DNA of 64,000 nucleotides. Origin: Neonectria sp. B-13 (Eukaryota; Ascomycota; Sordariomycetes; Hypocreales; Nectriaceae). The DNA lies in the NCBI GenBank assembly GCA_002682825.1, contig NOKP01000008.1, positions 1,103,595 through 1,167,594 of the forward strand. The letters run 5' to 3'. The first letter of the stretch is position 1. The number at the start of each line of letters is the position of its first letter. Made by a program: the position numbers and the translations under genes. Below, in pieces: positions 19,193-28,921 of the stretch. The notes under the pieces were generated by a model that was not told the origin of the DNA, did not search any database, and was given only the letters and a program-made list of their open reading frames with translations.

Positions 19193-21094
19193 TCATTCAG
19201 ACAGCTCGCCGCTCGTCTTCCAGTACACATTGTAGTTGACTCCATGCGAATCGTAAAATGGCACCAGGCTCACTGTCTCCCCGCCAGCAGTTCCCTCAAA
19301 CTCGAGCCCATCTACCTGCTTCACTGTATCCAGCTTCAATGTCGGTGTCGCGCTCAAACTTTCATCGCCATATTCTCCTGCCAGTATTACCGGGCCATAC
19401 GCGAGTGCTGCAACACCGCCATCATCGTTGGCCACGACAGTGTGAAGCTTCATCGGCAGCGTCACTGTCACCGTATCCTTTGACCGCCACGACCGTGTCA
19501 CGGAAGCATAGGTTCCTGGCGTAACGTCGACGTTCTTCACCACCTTTCCATTCACCTTGATCGTAGCACCTGACGTCCAGGCAGGGATTCGCACACGTAA
19601 GGTCCATCTCGCGCCGTTCCCGCCAGCGATCTTGAGCGTCGTGGTGTCCCCAACAGGATACTCAGTGGTCTGCGTAACAGTGATGCCCCGCTGCTTCCAC
19701 TTCAAAACGGAGGGCGTAAACAGGTTGACGTAGAGAGATGAGCTGTCATAGAAGTAGATCGAGTCCGCCAGCTTTGTGTTTGTCTCCAATGCAGTTCCCT
19801 GACAGCACCAGAAGGAATCGTAGTCGGTACTCCAGGTGCCGCCTCCCCAGGCCGGGCCTACTCCTCTCCGCCCACCTGGGTTCAAGGGCGTGAAGTACGT
19901 GACATGGCCGTGGTCACTCTCAGGGTTCTGCTGTCCGAGAAGGTGATTCAGCAAAGCCCTCTCATAGAAATCAAAGTAGCTCGTTTCGCTTGGGTTCGTG
20001 AGCCACAATTCGCGTGTCAGCTTGAGCATGTTATACGTGTTGCACGCCTCGCATGTGTCCTCTTCCAGGTGTGAGGCAATCGCGTCAGGGAGGCGGAAGT
20101 GCTCAGCTTGACTGTTACCACCGATGGCGTATGAGTGCGCGTTAACAGTGATGTTCCACGCGTTGCGGGCGATGTCCTTGTACCGGTTCGTCCCAGTAGC
20201 CTTAAACTCCAGCGCAGCTCCAATCCACTTGGGCACTTGGGTGTTGGCGTGCAATCCGTTGAGGCTATCAATATTGGACGCCAGCGGATCGAAGATAGTT
20301 GCATGGTCGAACCGCTGGGCCACCGTCAGCCAGCGTTCGTCGCCGGTCTGGTGGAAAATATCGGCCAGGACTTCGTTCATGCCGCCAAACTCGGTGCTCA
20401 TCATGGTCTGCATCTGAGCGTATGATAGCTCGCTGGTACGCAGGTCGACCCAAGCAGCCAGCGACAGGAGAACGTCACGAGCCGTGGTGTCGCCGATGTG
20501 ACGCCAAACATCCAGAAGGCCGGCCAGGGTCTTGTGGATGGCATAATATGGAACATTGCCGTTGCTCAAAGTACGGTTCTCAAGGCGGTCAATCTCGGAT
20601 TCGGGGAACCCAGAAAGGTACCCCTCATTGAAACCGGCAGCCTCGTTGTTCTTCTGGCACTTGGCAAGTTCTTCCACGAAGTAAGTGGCCCTGTCGCGAC
20701 ACTCAGTGTCTCGAAGCACAGCGTAGCAGTACGACCAAGCATTGAGGAAGTGTCCCTGGAAATGGGTCCGGAAAGGGAAATCCGGGGCGTCCCATCCACC
20801 GTTGGGTTTGGCATCTTCAGTTGACAAGCCATGCGTTATCCTGAAGTTGTAGAGCAGGCGGTCCACATCAACCCACTTGATGTAGGCCAAGGTGCGGTCC
20901 TGATTCTCCTGCCAGCGACTAGTGCTGAGGGAAACTTGGCTCATGTCAAACGCATAGGCGGAGACTCCTGATTCTTCGTTGACAGCCGAGACTGCCTCGG
21001 CGGAGACGGAGAGAGGCGCGACGGCAAATGAGGCGAGAGCCAGCAAGGACGCCAAGTCCTGCCAGCCCCGATGGCGACCAAAGGTTGGAAGCAT
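19193..21094 (-). CDS. Secreted GH127-type beta-L-arabinofuranosidase
   Basis: Intronless, 633 aa from ATG at 21094. The start MLPTFGRHRGWQD followed by LASLLALASFAVAPLSVSAEA is a signal peptide. The protein matches the DUF1680/GH127 alpha/alpha-barrel family: LLYNFRITHGL, GGWDAPDFPFRTHFQGHFL, YYAIHKTLAGLLD, GGMNEVLADIF, then EACNTYNMLKLTREL and SFWCCQGTALE. In characterised GH127 enzymes a Glu and three Cys bind zinc, one Cys being the nucleophile; the corresponding residues here are Glu349, Cys351, Cys430 and Cys431, all present. A C-terminal beta-sandwich (RWTLRVRIPAWTSGATIKVNG) completes the usual length. The expected role is release of L-arabinose from plant cell-wall glycans or hydroxyproline-rich glycoproteins. 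Exact linkage is inferred. Confidence 0.9.
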   Translation of the reverse strand: MLPTFGRHRGWQDLASLLALASFAVAPLSVSAEAVSAVNEESGVSAYAFDMSQVSLSTSRWQENQDRTLAYIKWVDVDRLLYNFRITHGLSTEDAKPNGGWDAPDFPFRTHFQGHFLNAWSYCYAVLRDTECRDRATYFVEELAKCQKNNEAAGFNEGYLSGFPESEIDRLENRTLSNGNVPYYAIHKTLAGLLDVWRHIGDTTARDVLLSLAAWVDLRTSELSYAQMQTMMSTEFGGMNEVLADIFHQTGDERWLTVAQRFDHATIFDPLASNIDSLNGLHANTQVPKWIGAALEFKATGTNRYKDIARNAWNITVNAHSYAIGGNSQAEHFRLPDAIASHLEEDTCEACNTYNMLKLTRELWLTNPSETSYFDFYERALLNHLLGQQNPESDHGHVTYFTPLNPGGRRGVGPAWGGGTWSTDYDSFWCCQGTALETNTKLADSIYFYDSSSLYVNLFTPSVLKWKQRGITVTQTTEYPVGDTTTLKIAGGNGARWTLRVRIPAWTSGATIKVNGKVVKNVDVTPGTYASVTRSWRSKDTVTVTLPMKLHTVVANDDGGVAALAYGPVILAGEYGDESLSATPTLKLDTVKQVDGLEFEGTAGGETVSLVPFYDSHGVNYNVYWKTSGELSE

Positions 21095-23053
21095 GGCGAC
21101 TCCTGTTCGGGATTTATGTGACGGGGAGGGCAAGTCGCAGCATGCCCAATAGAAGTGAGATTTGTTCTAATGGTGCCAAAGCCAATGGGTCTATTTGCAG
21201 TCAACAACCATCATAGTCAGGCTCGGTTGGAAGTCTTTTATAGGGAAATGTTTCGAAGCCACTTCCCCATCCCCATGGGGTAATTGAGCGTTTTCGGCCC
21301 TAGTATCGTAAAGCATCACAGCGTGAGCTGATCCACAGTCTTCGGTCCAACTCACTGGCGCGCATGTTCGGGAAGAGTAAAAGGTCACATCGACATCGGC
21401 CGCTTTACGAAGAGTGTGGGGATCGCGTGAGGACGGCACGGCCCCGCAAGATCGAGAGCAAGGCGGGCGGAAAGTCAATTGGTGCGGCAAGCGGGTGATG
21501 TTGCAGTCCGGACCCTTGGCGGCCGGGGAATGATCGAAACGGGCGAGCCTTGAGAGCAACACAGAGGTTCCATTGGGCAGTGATGGACGGAACAAGTTTT
21601 TCCTAAAGTGAGAAAGACCTCATAACGATCGTCAACCCCAAGTCTATTTCGGCTGATGAAGATGGGTTATGAAGTGTCGATGGCGTGTTGGGTGGATTCT
21701 CCCCGTCTAGTGTCGTGATGGACACCCGTCTACCGCACCAATACCATATACGGATATGGTGTTCTTCCGCAACTTCCTGAAGGTGACAGACATAGCCGGT
21801 TCTCGAAGGTTTTCCCGCTGAACTAGACTAAAGTAGCCTATATCCGGTTTATGTGGCATATATGTAAGTCCTTAATAGCACAGAGACTTTCTGTCCCCCG
21901 CGGCTCATTGCGCGAAATATCTCCTCGTGGATATGACCGATACCCTGGTCCCGGCGTCAACACGTCCCATTTTACTAATTATCGAACTAGAGGATGAAAT
22001 GAACATGGTTCAGTCTTCACACTGTAGTTATCATGCCTAACGAGAATCCTTGATATTTATTGTCGTCACAGCCATGGACAATGCACACTCTCCGTCTCAC
22101 CAAGGCGTCACACACTTTTTCTATCAAAGAGGAAACCACGTCCATTCCTTGCTCTGATACTCCACCATTTTATATGACATGTGGTGGTATTTCATGCGTG
22201 CATTTAACCAGCATGGCTTCTATATACTTGTTCTCCGGGGTAAGCCAATCCTCTCTCGCCAAGTGCCATGTGCGCAGGTTACACGACTTCAACATCACAT
22301 CGCATGCGGGGAGTGATTTCGCCGGGAATGCCGGGATCCCTGCAACACGCCAGAGCAGGCCATGAACTGCGGAGGAGATGAATCGTAGGCAAATTTAGCG
22401 TCTAAAGTCTATGTCGAGTACACCGTCGATTGGGTTTACGTGAGCGAAGATGAAACTTGATTGTCATCGCTGCGCGCGCTGTGTTACGGACCGCAACGCC
22501 GTTAGCACGTCCAGCCATTTGCGCGATGGGACTGCCCGACCACTCAGCACGCAATTATTTGCCCACTCCCCGGAAACAAAGGGTTCCTGGGCCGCTCAGG
22601 GAAAACTAAGGCCTATCAATTCTACAATCCAGGGCGACCAACAAACGCGTGTCTGGAATTTTGCTCCAAATCAGGTTCTCCTCAATAATACTTCACACGA
22701 TCATATCCCAAACCCGATCACGACTCGTCTCATCCAGCTGAATTATTAATCCAACTCTTCCGGTCAATCTCCGTCCCGCGACCTCGCACTTCCGAGACGT
22801 TGCGCACCTGGTGAGACGATCTGACCAAGCATTTCGTTTGGGGGATCCGCCTTTGTTGATTCAGCGGTACTCGGCAAACTGCCATTGTCCGAGTCAGACG
22901 CGGAATTCTGCACTGCGATTGCTCTCACATGGAGATCTAGACAGAAGAGGATATATTAAACAACACTTGCCCGCTCGTATCCAATTCCTCTAGGATATCT
23001 CAACAAACCCTCGCCACGCATCACTCAACGTTTCCAACAACACCACGCACAGA
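21095..23053. other. Large intergenic region between divergent genes
   Basis: Almost 2 kb between two hydrolase genes transcribed away from each other. Several ORFs of 60-134 codons have no recognisable features. A TATA-like ATATATTAAA lies at 22951-22960, about 94 bp before the esterase start. I see no repeat or mobile element. Confidence 0.5.
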
Positions 23054-24028
23054 ATGACCGCCTTCAGATTCGATCCTGAGTACTTAGAGGCCGTTGGGCC
23101 AAGAGGAACAGGCGACAAGCCGCCGCTGTTCAAGACGGCTCTCGAGATCCGCGAGTTTACGAACCCTCTCTTGACCCAGATCCTCGGGGCATCCCCTTAC
23201 CCGCCCGACGTCCAGGAAACCGTCTTCGCCATCCGAAGCTACGATGGAGTCGACATCCAAATCACACGCTTCGCTTCCGACAAAGCCTTGGCTTCAACTG
23301 ACCCTACGCCCGCTGTCGTCTATGCCCACGGCGGTGGTCTCATCGCCTCCAGCGTGAAGATCTTCGCTCCTCAGATCGCCCGTCATGCTCACGACACCAA
23401 TCTCCCCTACTTTGCAGTGGGATACCGCCTAGCACCCGAAAACCCCGCACCCTGCGCCGCGGAAGACTGCTACGCCGCGCTGCAGTACGTCTCGGAGCAC
23501 GCCAAGGAATTCAACGTCAACCCTACCAAGATAGCCGTGCAAGGCGACAGCGCAGGCGGCGGTGTTGTCGCCGGCGCGGCTCTCATTGCCCGAGACCGGC
23601 AGCTTAGCCCGCCACTGGCTAAGCAGATCCTCATCTATCCCATGCTCGACGATCGCACCGAGCTCCCCGCAGACGACCCCATCCTTGAGTTCTTGTCCTG
23701 GCAGTCGAACGACAATGTTCTTGCATGGAACGCGTACGTCGGGGAAGACAAGCGTGGGAAGCCTGACGCGGACATCTCGCCTTATGCCGTCCCGGCGCGA
23801 GCCATCAGTCTGCGTGGTCTGCCACCCACATACATTGACGTTGGAACGCTGGATTTGTTTAGAGACGAGGACATTGCGTATGCGGCTCGCTTGGCCAAGG
23901 ACCATGTGGAGGTCGAGTTTCACCTTTGGCCCGGTCTCCCTCATGGATTTGACGGTGTTCCCAACACAAGCTGGTACAAAATATCGTACGAAAGCCGTCT
24001 CAACGCCCTGCGAAGGATCGGAATTTGA
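23054..24028 (+). CDS. Alpha/beta hydrolase of the hormone-sensitive-lipase type
   Basis: Intronless, 324 aa, ATG at 23054. The oxyanion motif HGGG (residues 92-95), nucleophile elbow GDSAGG (Ser166), acid DLFRDED (Asp267) and PHGFDG (His297) form a complete HSL/arylesterase set, with the usual YRLAPENPAPCAAEDC segment between them. No signal peptide, so probably cytosolic. Family members hydrolyse short-chain or aromatic esters and include many detoxifying enzymes; substrate is not predictable. Length is normal for the family. Confidence 0.9.
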   Translation: MTAFRFDPEYLEAVGPRGTGDKPPLFKTALEIREFTNPLLTQILGASPYPPDVQETVFAIRSYDGVDIQITRFASDKALASTDPTPAVVYAHGGGLIASSVKIFAPQIARHAHDTNLPYFAVGYRLAPENPAPCAAEDCYAALQYVSEHAKEFNVNPTKIAVQGDSAGGGVVAGAALIARDRQLSPPLAKQILIYPMLDDRTELPADDPILEFLSWQSNDNVLAWNAYVGEDKRGKPDADISPYAVPARAISLRGLPPTYIDVGTLDLFRDEDIAYAARLAKDHVEVEFHLWPGLPHGFDGVPNTSWYKISYESRLNALRRIGI

Positions 24029-24548
24029 GGTCGAAAGAAGGATTTGCATCTTAGTGGTCATTGAATCGTCAATTGTAGAATACGTTCCTGTATCTCCTTG
24101 GCATGCGCTTCAACCATGTCAAAAGCCGCTATCAGTCCGCTTGATAGCGTAACAATGCCACCTAGTCAATATCTCTTTGCATAATTTAAAGAAACTGGTT
24201 TTGGTAAGCAGCAATGTGTCACATATGGTACAGCTCTCAATACTACCAAATCTTAAAGTCTGGCGAGCGAACTCGATTTAGACAAAGGTTTGCGTCCAGG
24301 TTTCAACTCCGTTTCAGTTAATAAATGACAAACTAGGTATGCACACAATTATATAGACTCGTCGGAATTTCAGCGATAAAACACAGAAACTGTTCAATCA
24401 AAGCCGCATACTGGTGAAATCCAGTCAGATACATATGTACATTGCCACAACTATAAACGTGCTCCGTCCACTCCCAATTTCCCATTGCGGTCCACTTGAA
24501 AACACGCCGAATTATATTCCTTGTACTAAGATTCAGAAATTTCCATCA
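24029..24548. other. Intergenic region between convergent genes
   Basis: AT-rich 3' flanks of two convergent genes, with no supported gene. Confidence 0.45.
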
Positions 24549-24775
24549 TCATTTCTTCCTTGTTGACTTTTGCTTCTTCGATTGTACCTTCTTCTCCTTG
24601 CTCTCACGAGAATACATCGGTATCTGGAAGTTGCCTTGTTCTATTAACGATGATATTTTTTCCCGATAGATGTTTATTACTCACCATTTCCAGCAATGAG
24701 ATCAGTGTATGGCTTCGGGGAAACATAATGCCCTGGGTCGGTAGGTGTAGTGTTTGAGGGGTTGGAGTTCGACAT
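24549..24775 (-). CDS. Small basic-tailed protein (58 aa), two exons
   Basis: Join on the minus strand of 24685..24775 and 24549..24634. The 50-nt intron has a canonical GTGAGT donor and an AACAAG acceptor, and the frame stays open across it to two consecutive stop codons. The protein starts MSNSNPSNTTPTDPGHYVSP, continues with PYTDLIAGNGNFQIPMY and ends in a strongly basic tail (KEKKVQSKKQKSTRKK). I do not recognise a family. Support comes from the perfect splice signals and frame continuity; size makes chance possible. A nuclear or nucleic-acid-associated peptide would fit the tail, but this is a guess. Confidence 0.5.
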
Positions 24776-25516
24776 AGTTGACGTCTCTATTAATCTGAGT
24801 GATGAAAGCTGATGGAATTTCTCAGGTGGAACAAGACGTCGTAGAGTCATATTATATATCAACCTGGTTTTCGACACCCTTACCGGTGTCGGGATGTATT
24901 TCTATTTCACCGGCTCCAGACAAGGAAGCCCGACAATGGCACTGAGTGGCTCATTTTGGATGTTCCAAGATAAAGTTTACGTTAGCTTCACCTCGACGAC
25001 AAACCGTTGGCCTTGGATAGACGATAAATCACAAACACGACCGGTGATTGACCCAAGGAGGCGTTGCAAAGTGGCGAAGGAATTTACTAAGCTCTTCTCT
25101 GACCGGTGAAAAAAGTGGATGGGAGAAACCTCATGGATCATGGTTAATAACAACTTGCACTGCCATTTAGGGACCGGTGATAGATGTGGCAAGTGGCGCC
25201 CTGTTTCCAGCCTCACTATAAGGAAACAGGGCGCAGGAATCGGGAATTAGTACAATGTGGCTTGTTACCTTCCCAGGGCTATCCATGAATGACCTTGGAG
25301 TTGACGAGGTTGACCTGTCTGCCTGACGGCAGTAGAAATTGAAATTACAACGCCGAGGCAGATGTGCAAAACAGACTATGATCGGGTATTCACCACGTGG
25401 ACATAGTGAGTCATATGTCATTGAAATTCATGCGCATAACTAGTTCATGTTGATTTTAGCTCGAGCTCTTTACCCACTGCTCTCTACTAGTTCATTAAGA
25501 CAGAAAAGGGTCCAAC
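24776..25516. other. Intergenic region
   Basis: Short ORFs only. ACCGGT-containing motifs recur (for example near 25039, 25099 and 25174) without clear meaning. Confidence 0.4.
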
Positions 25517-27929
25517 TCAGTCCAGGGGAAAAGCCACGCTTCCCGTTTTGACAGAAGTTGGCAGACCGGACTCGTGCAGCAAATCGGCTGCAAACTTCGT
25601 GAGTGCGATATCTGTTCCTATGAAGTGTAAGTTTTCGCGCATGGTCGGGTGCTTATCATGAGCTTACCTGGTGGGCCAAGCATCGCAACTACAACAGGTA
25701 AAAACTCTGTTCTCTTGGTCACCCGAGACTGGTAAGGAATCTGGCCGACTGCGCAAAAGTATCCGTAAGCGATGGCCATGTGCAGTGAATGGCGAAGACT
25801 TACTGGGTATAACAACCTCGGGGCAGCCTGTAAGCGAAGAGAGAAAATTCTGGTGGAAGCCAGAACCGCCCATCCAAGGTCCCCTGTTTAGCAATATGGT
25901 CAACGCTGACCTGGGAAATCCGTGCGGCAGACTATCTTACGTTGGGTACTCATCACGATACTCTGGCCCCGCCTCTGAGATAGGGACGACTGTAATGGCT
26001 GTGAGCTCTTTGGGAGCCTTTACTGATAAAATGGAGTCGAGAAACCATTCAGTGAATATTTTCTTGCGTGCTAGTGCTTCTTTTTGTTCATCTGCAGTCG
26101 AATTATCTGCCTCAGCCCTTGAAATCATCAGAATCTCGTCACCAAACCGAGGACTAGGGGACGTTACCATCTCACGCGGATAGTAGGATTCACGTATGGT
26201 TCCTTCCCAAAGGTTTTCTGATAATCTGCTCTAAACTGCTTGGTGTTTTGCCGAAGGTCAAATGCCTTGATGGCTTTCATCGTTTGTTGCTAATCGATTT
26301 GGTCAGCTCAGGACACCGTATGCGTAGGAGTGAGGATCACCTTGCCAATGTACTCAACGATACCTTCACTGCCACCAGTAGAATTCACTCGTTTCCAATC
26401 GTCATTGAGGCTTATTGCGGTGGATTTAACCTGGACTGTATTCTCCAGCCGAGACACAAAGTCGTCAAACACCGATTTCGCGGGGCCGGGCCCATATTCG
26501 AAGTCAGAGAGCACGACAACTTTGGATACCTTCTGCAGCAGTGTTTACTTGGTCAGCTTTGATTTTCACAATGGCCAAAGATGCCAAAGCAAGATCCAAG
26601 GTTGTGGACTCGCCTGAATTGCCGGGACAGCTGTCTTGGGCAGCCAAGCTGAGGCCACCTTATGAAGTACGTCTACATCGCGACACATAAATCCAACCGT
26701 ATCGAGCGCACTAAGCAAGCGTCAGAACGAGTTTAATGCTACCATTCACGGGCAAATCTCACACAGCAAGAGGAAATATGCCGTCCATGGACAAGGAGCC
26801 CCAACTTGGGCGGAGAGCGAAAAGTCCTTGCTTCGAGGATGGCTCCCTGAGGCTCCCCCCAGCTGCGATAGTATTAGTCTGAAGAAAGATGAGAAATAGA
26901 ACATTGACATACTATCGGTGCCTATGCTAATATCGACGAAATCGCAAGCCGCAAGCGCGACAGCGCCGCCTGCAGTGCTTCCCTCTGGGCTTAGATAGCC
27001 ATCTCCGCGAGGGTTGAAGGGACAATGAAAATCAATCCAGTCTGCGGTGGGTGCCTCAACCTCGGCGAATTGGCTCAACTTAGTCTTCCCGATCACAATG
27101 GCCCCAAGGTTCAGGAGACTCTGCAACGCGGTGGCTGTGCTGTTGCTTGCCGGATATAGCTCCTCCCACGAACGGGAAGACATGGTTTTCTTGGTGCCCT
27201 GAAGATCAATATTGTCTTTGACGGTGATCCTGAGTCCATTCAGGGGCTTTGTCTTAGTTACCGTGGAGTACAATCGCGAGGGGGCGCCAATGACTAGTCG
27301 GCGACCATCGCTGTAAGGAAGACTCTGGTAGCTACCGATGGTCCGTCAGCGACAAACTTGGGTGTGCAAATGTGCGCTTACGCTCCAGAAGGTTCATTCT
27401 GCGGGAGCGTGGCAGCCATGAATGCTTCATGGGTGTCCGGGAAGAGTCTCCAAACCGTGTGAAGGGCTCCGTCTCGAGCATAGTATGGTCCCTCAGCAAT
27501 TTCTTCGCTTTTTGCTACGGCAAAGGCGACGTGAGACTTCCACTTGTCGTCCAATAGTTTCCTCGAGTCCGTGCTGAGAACAGGCTCAGGGGTGTGCTCT
27601 TCGCGAACGAAGACGACTGTTTCCAGGAAGCCCGGCTGGAAAACATCGTCAACTCGTTGCCATCGGTCAACGGTCTCTTGCAGCCAATCGGCGGATATCT
27701 TGGGCTCTTCCCGGTGCCAAATAACAGCGCATGGCCCGACGGTGGCGGAGCCAATGATGCTCAGCTGTTGCGATGCTCGTTGAGCAAGGAAGGCGTTCTT
27801 TTCGATCTTGAAGGTGAAGCTTGCTGCGATGTCAAGACCCGGAGATCCGGATGAGGCTGAAGGAGGGCGGCTGATGGGCGTCGACTTTGGCCAGGGGGAG
27901 AAACCAGTGAGGACCTGTAACCAACCCAT
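25517..27929 (-). CDS. Amidase signature family hydrolase with N-terminal extension
   Basis: Ten exons on the minus strand: 27382..27929, 26913..27331, 26763..26862, 26614..26710, 26341..26532, 26168..26289, 25941..26117, 25804..25883, 25668..25748, 25517..25617 (638 aa, all phases consistent). The amidase core begins near residue 200: LNGLRITVKDN holds the catalytic Lys221; EGSTAGGAVALAAC is the Gly/Ser loop; SIGTDTGGSLREPSS holds the Ser326 nucleophile. PLAVALDTVGFM, PYVNPTIRVRW, GCPEVVIPIGQIPYQSRV and LGPPGTDIALTKFA complete the domain. The cis-Ser position aligns with Thr302. About 180 residues precede the core (GLDIAASFTFKIEKNAFLAQ...), a domain I do not recognise. One intron (26533-26613) appears to be GC-AG. 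The reaction would be hydrolysis of an amide or nitrile-derived substrate, not further defined. Confidence 0.85.
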
Positions 27930-28921
27930 AGTCAAGGGATGGATTGAGGCCCGACAGCTACAGCACAAGGCTTCTCAAAGTGGTATACGGGGATGCGTTG
28001 CAACGGTTGTAATGCTGGTCACGGCTGAGATCCGAGGCGAGGTGCAAGGCCGAATGCGAGGCGAACTTGCAGCGGGAGGGTAGAATAAATCCCAAATTCT
28101 CCATGGCTCCTTCCGGCGGCAACGAGCCGACTTGGACGATCGTGAATCGTTGCACCGGGGCAGTGAAGAACGGAGTCCGGAGGCCCAAGAGTAGGAGGAA
28201 CGACCGGTGAGAATGCATCCTTGCATGTCAGCGTCCTGCATGTTGCAGGGCTATGCTTCCTGTGCTTCCTGTGCTTCACATTGTCTCGTAAGTCGAGGCT
28301 TTGTCTCGAGGCTCGGGGCTTGTGTTGCAGTTCTCCTGGTTCTTCGTGCAAGTGATCTGGGCTACACGACGGACGGCCTCAGCAACGGCAGGTCACACGC
28401 ACCCGAGACAGTCAGCCTCGTTTGTAATTAATGAATCGGGTAGGTGTCAGTCCATTTGATACAACTTAGGACACACACGAGTCTTTTGGACCGGTGAGAA
28501 TGCTCAAGGGCGGGCTACTGCGCTCTAGACCAGCATCAATTGTCTGCCTCGTCGTTGGTCGCCTGGTCTCGGCTGCGACTCACACCATTTCACAGCAGCA
28601 GGCTGCGTTAAGCCAGCCTTCTATTCGACGCTCCGGATTATATGCAGCTGCACAGCCACCGCCTATCATGGTTCGGATCCCGGTTATTCAGCGGCACAGC
28701 CCAGGGTTTTCGCGGGATAATATTCTTCGCGATTGTCTCACCTCCCCCGCTGCATTTGTTTGCGTCGTACTCCAGTCTCTCCGACATACCCGCCACCTCT
28801 CTTTTCTCTTCCACTCCAGTCTATCCGTACAGGTACCCATTCATTTGTTGCTCCAAGCCATCTCCGGTTGTTTTGATCTGCCGTCCCCTGTCCAACTCAA
28901 CAAGTCCGCGATCCAGAAGCC
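27930..28921. other. Intergenic region between divergent genes
   Basis: Shared promoter region of the amidase and a Zn2Cys6 gene. CTTCCTGTG is repeated in tandem near 28257. GACCGGTGAGAATGC occurs twice (about 28203 and 28491). No gene is supported. Confidence 0.45.
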
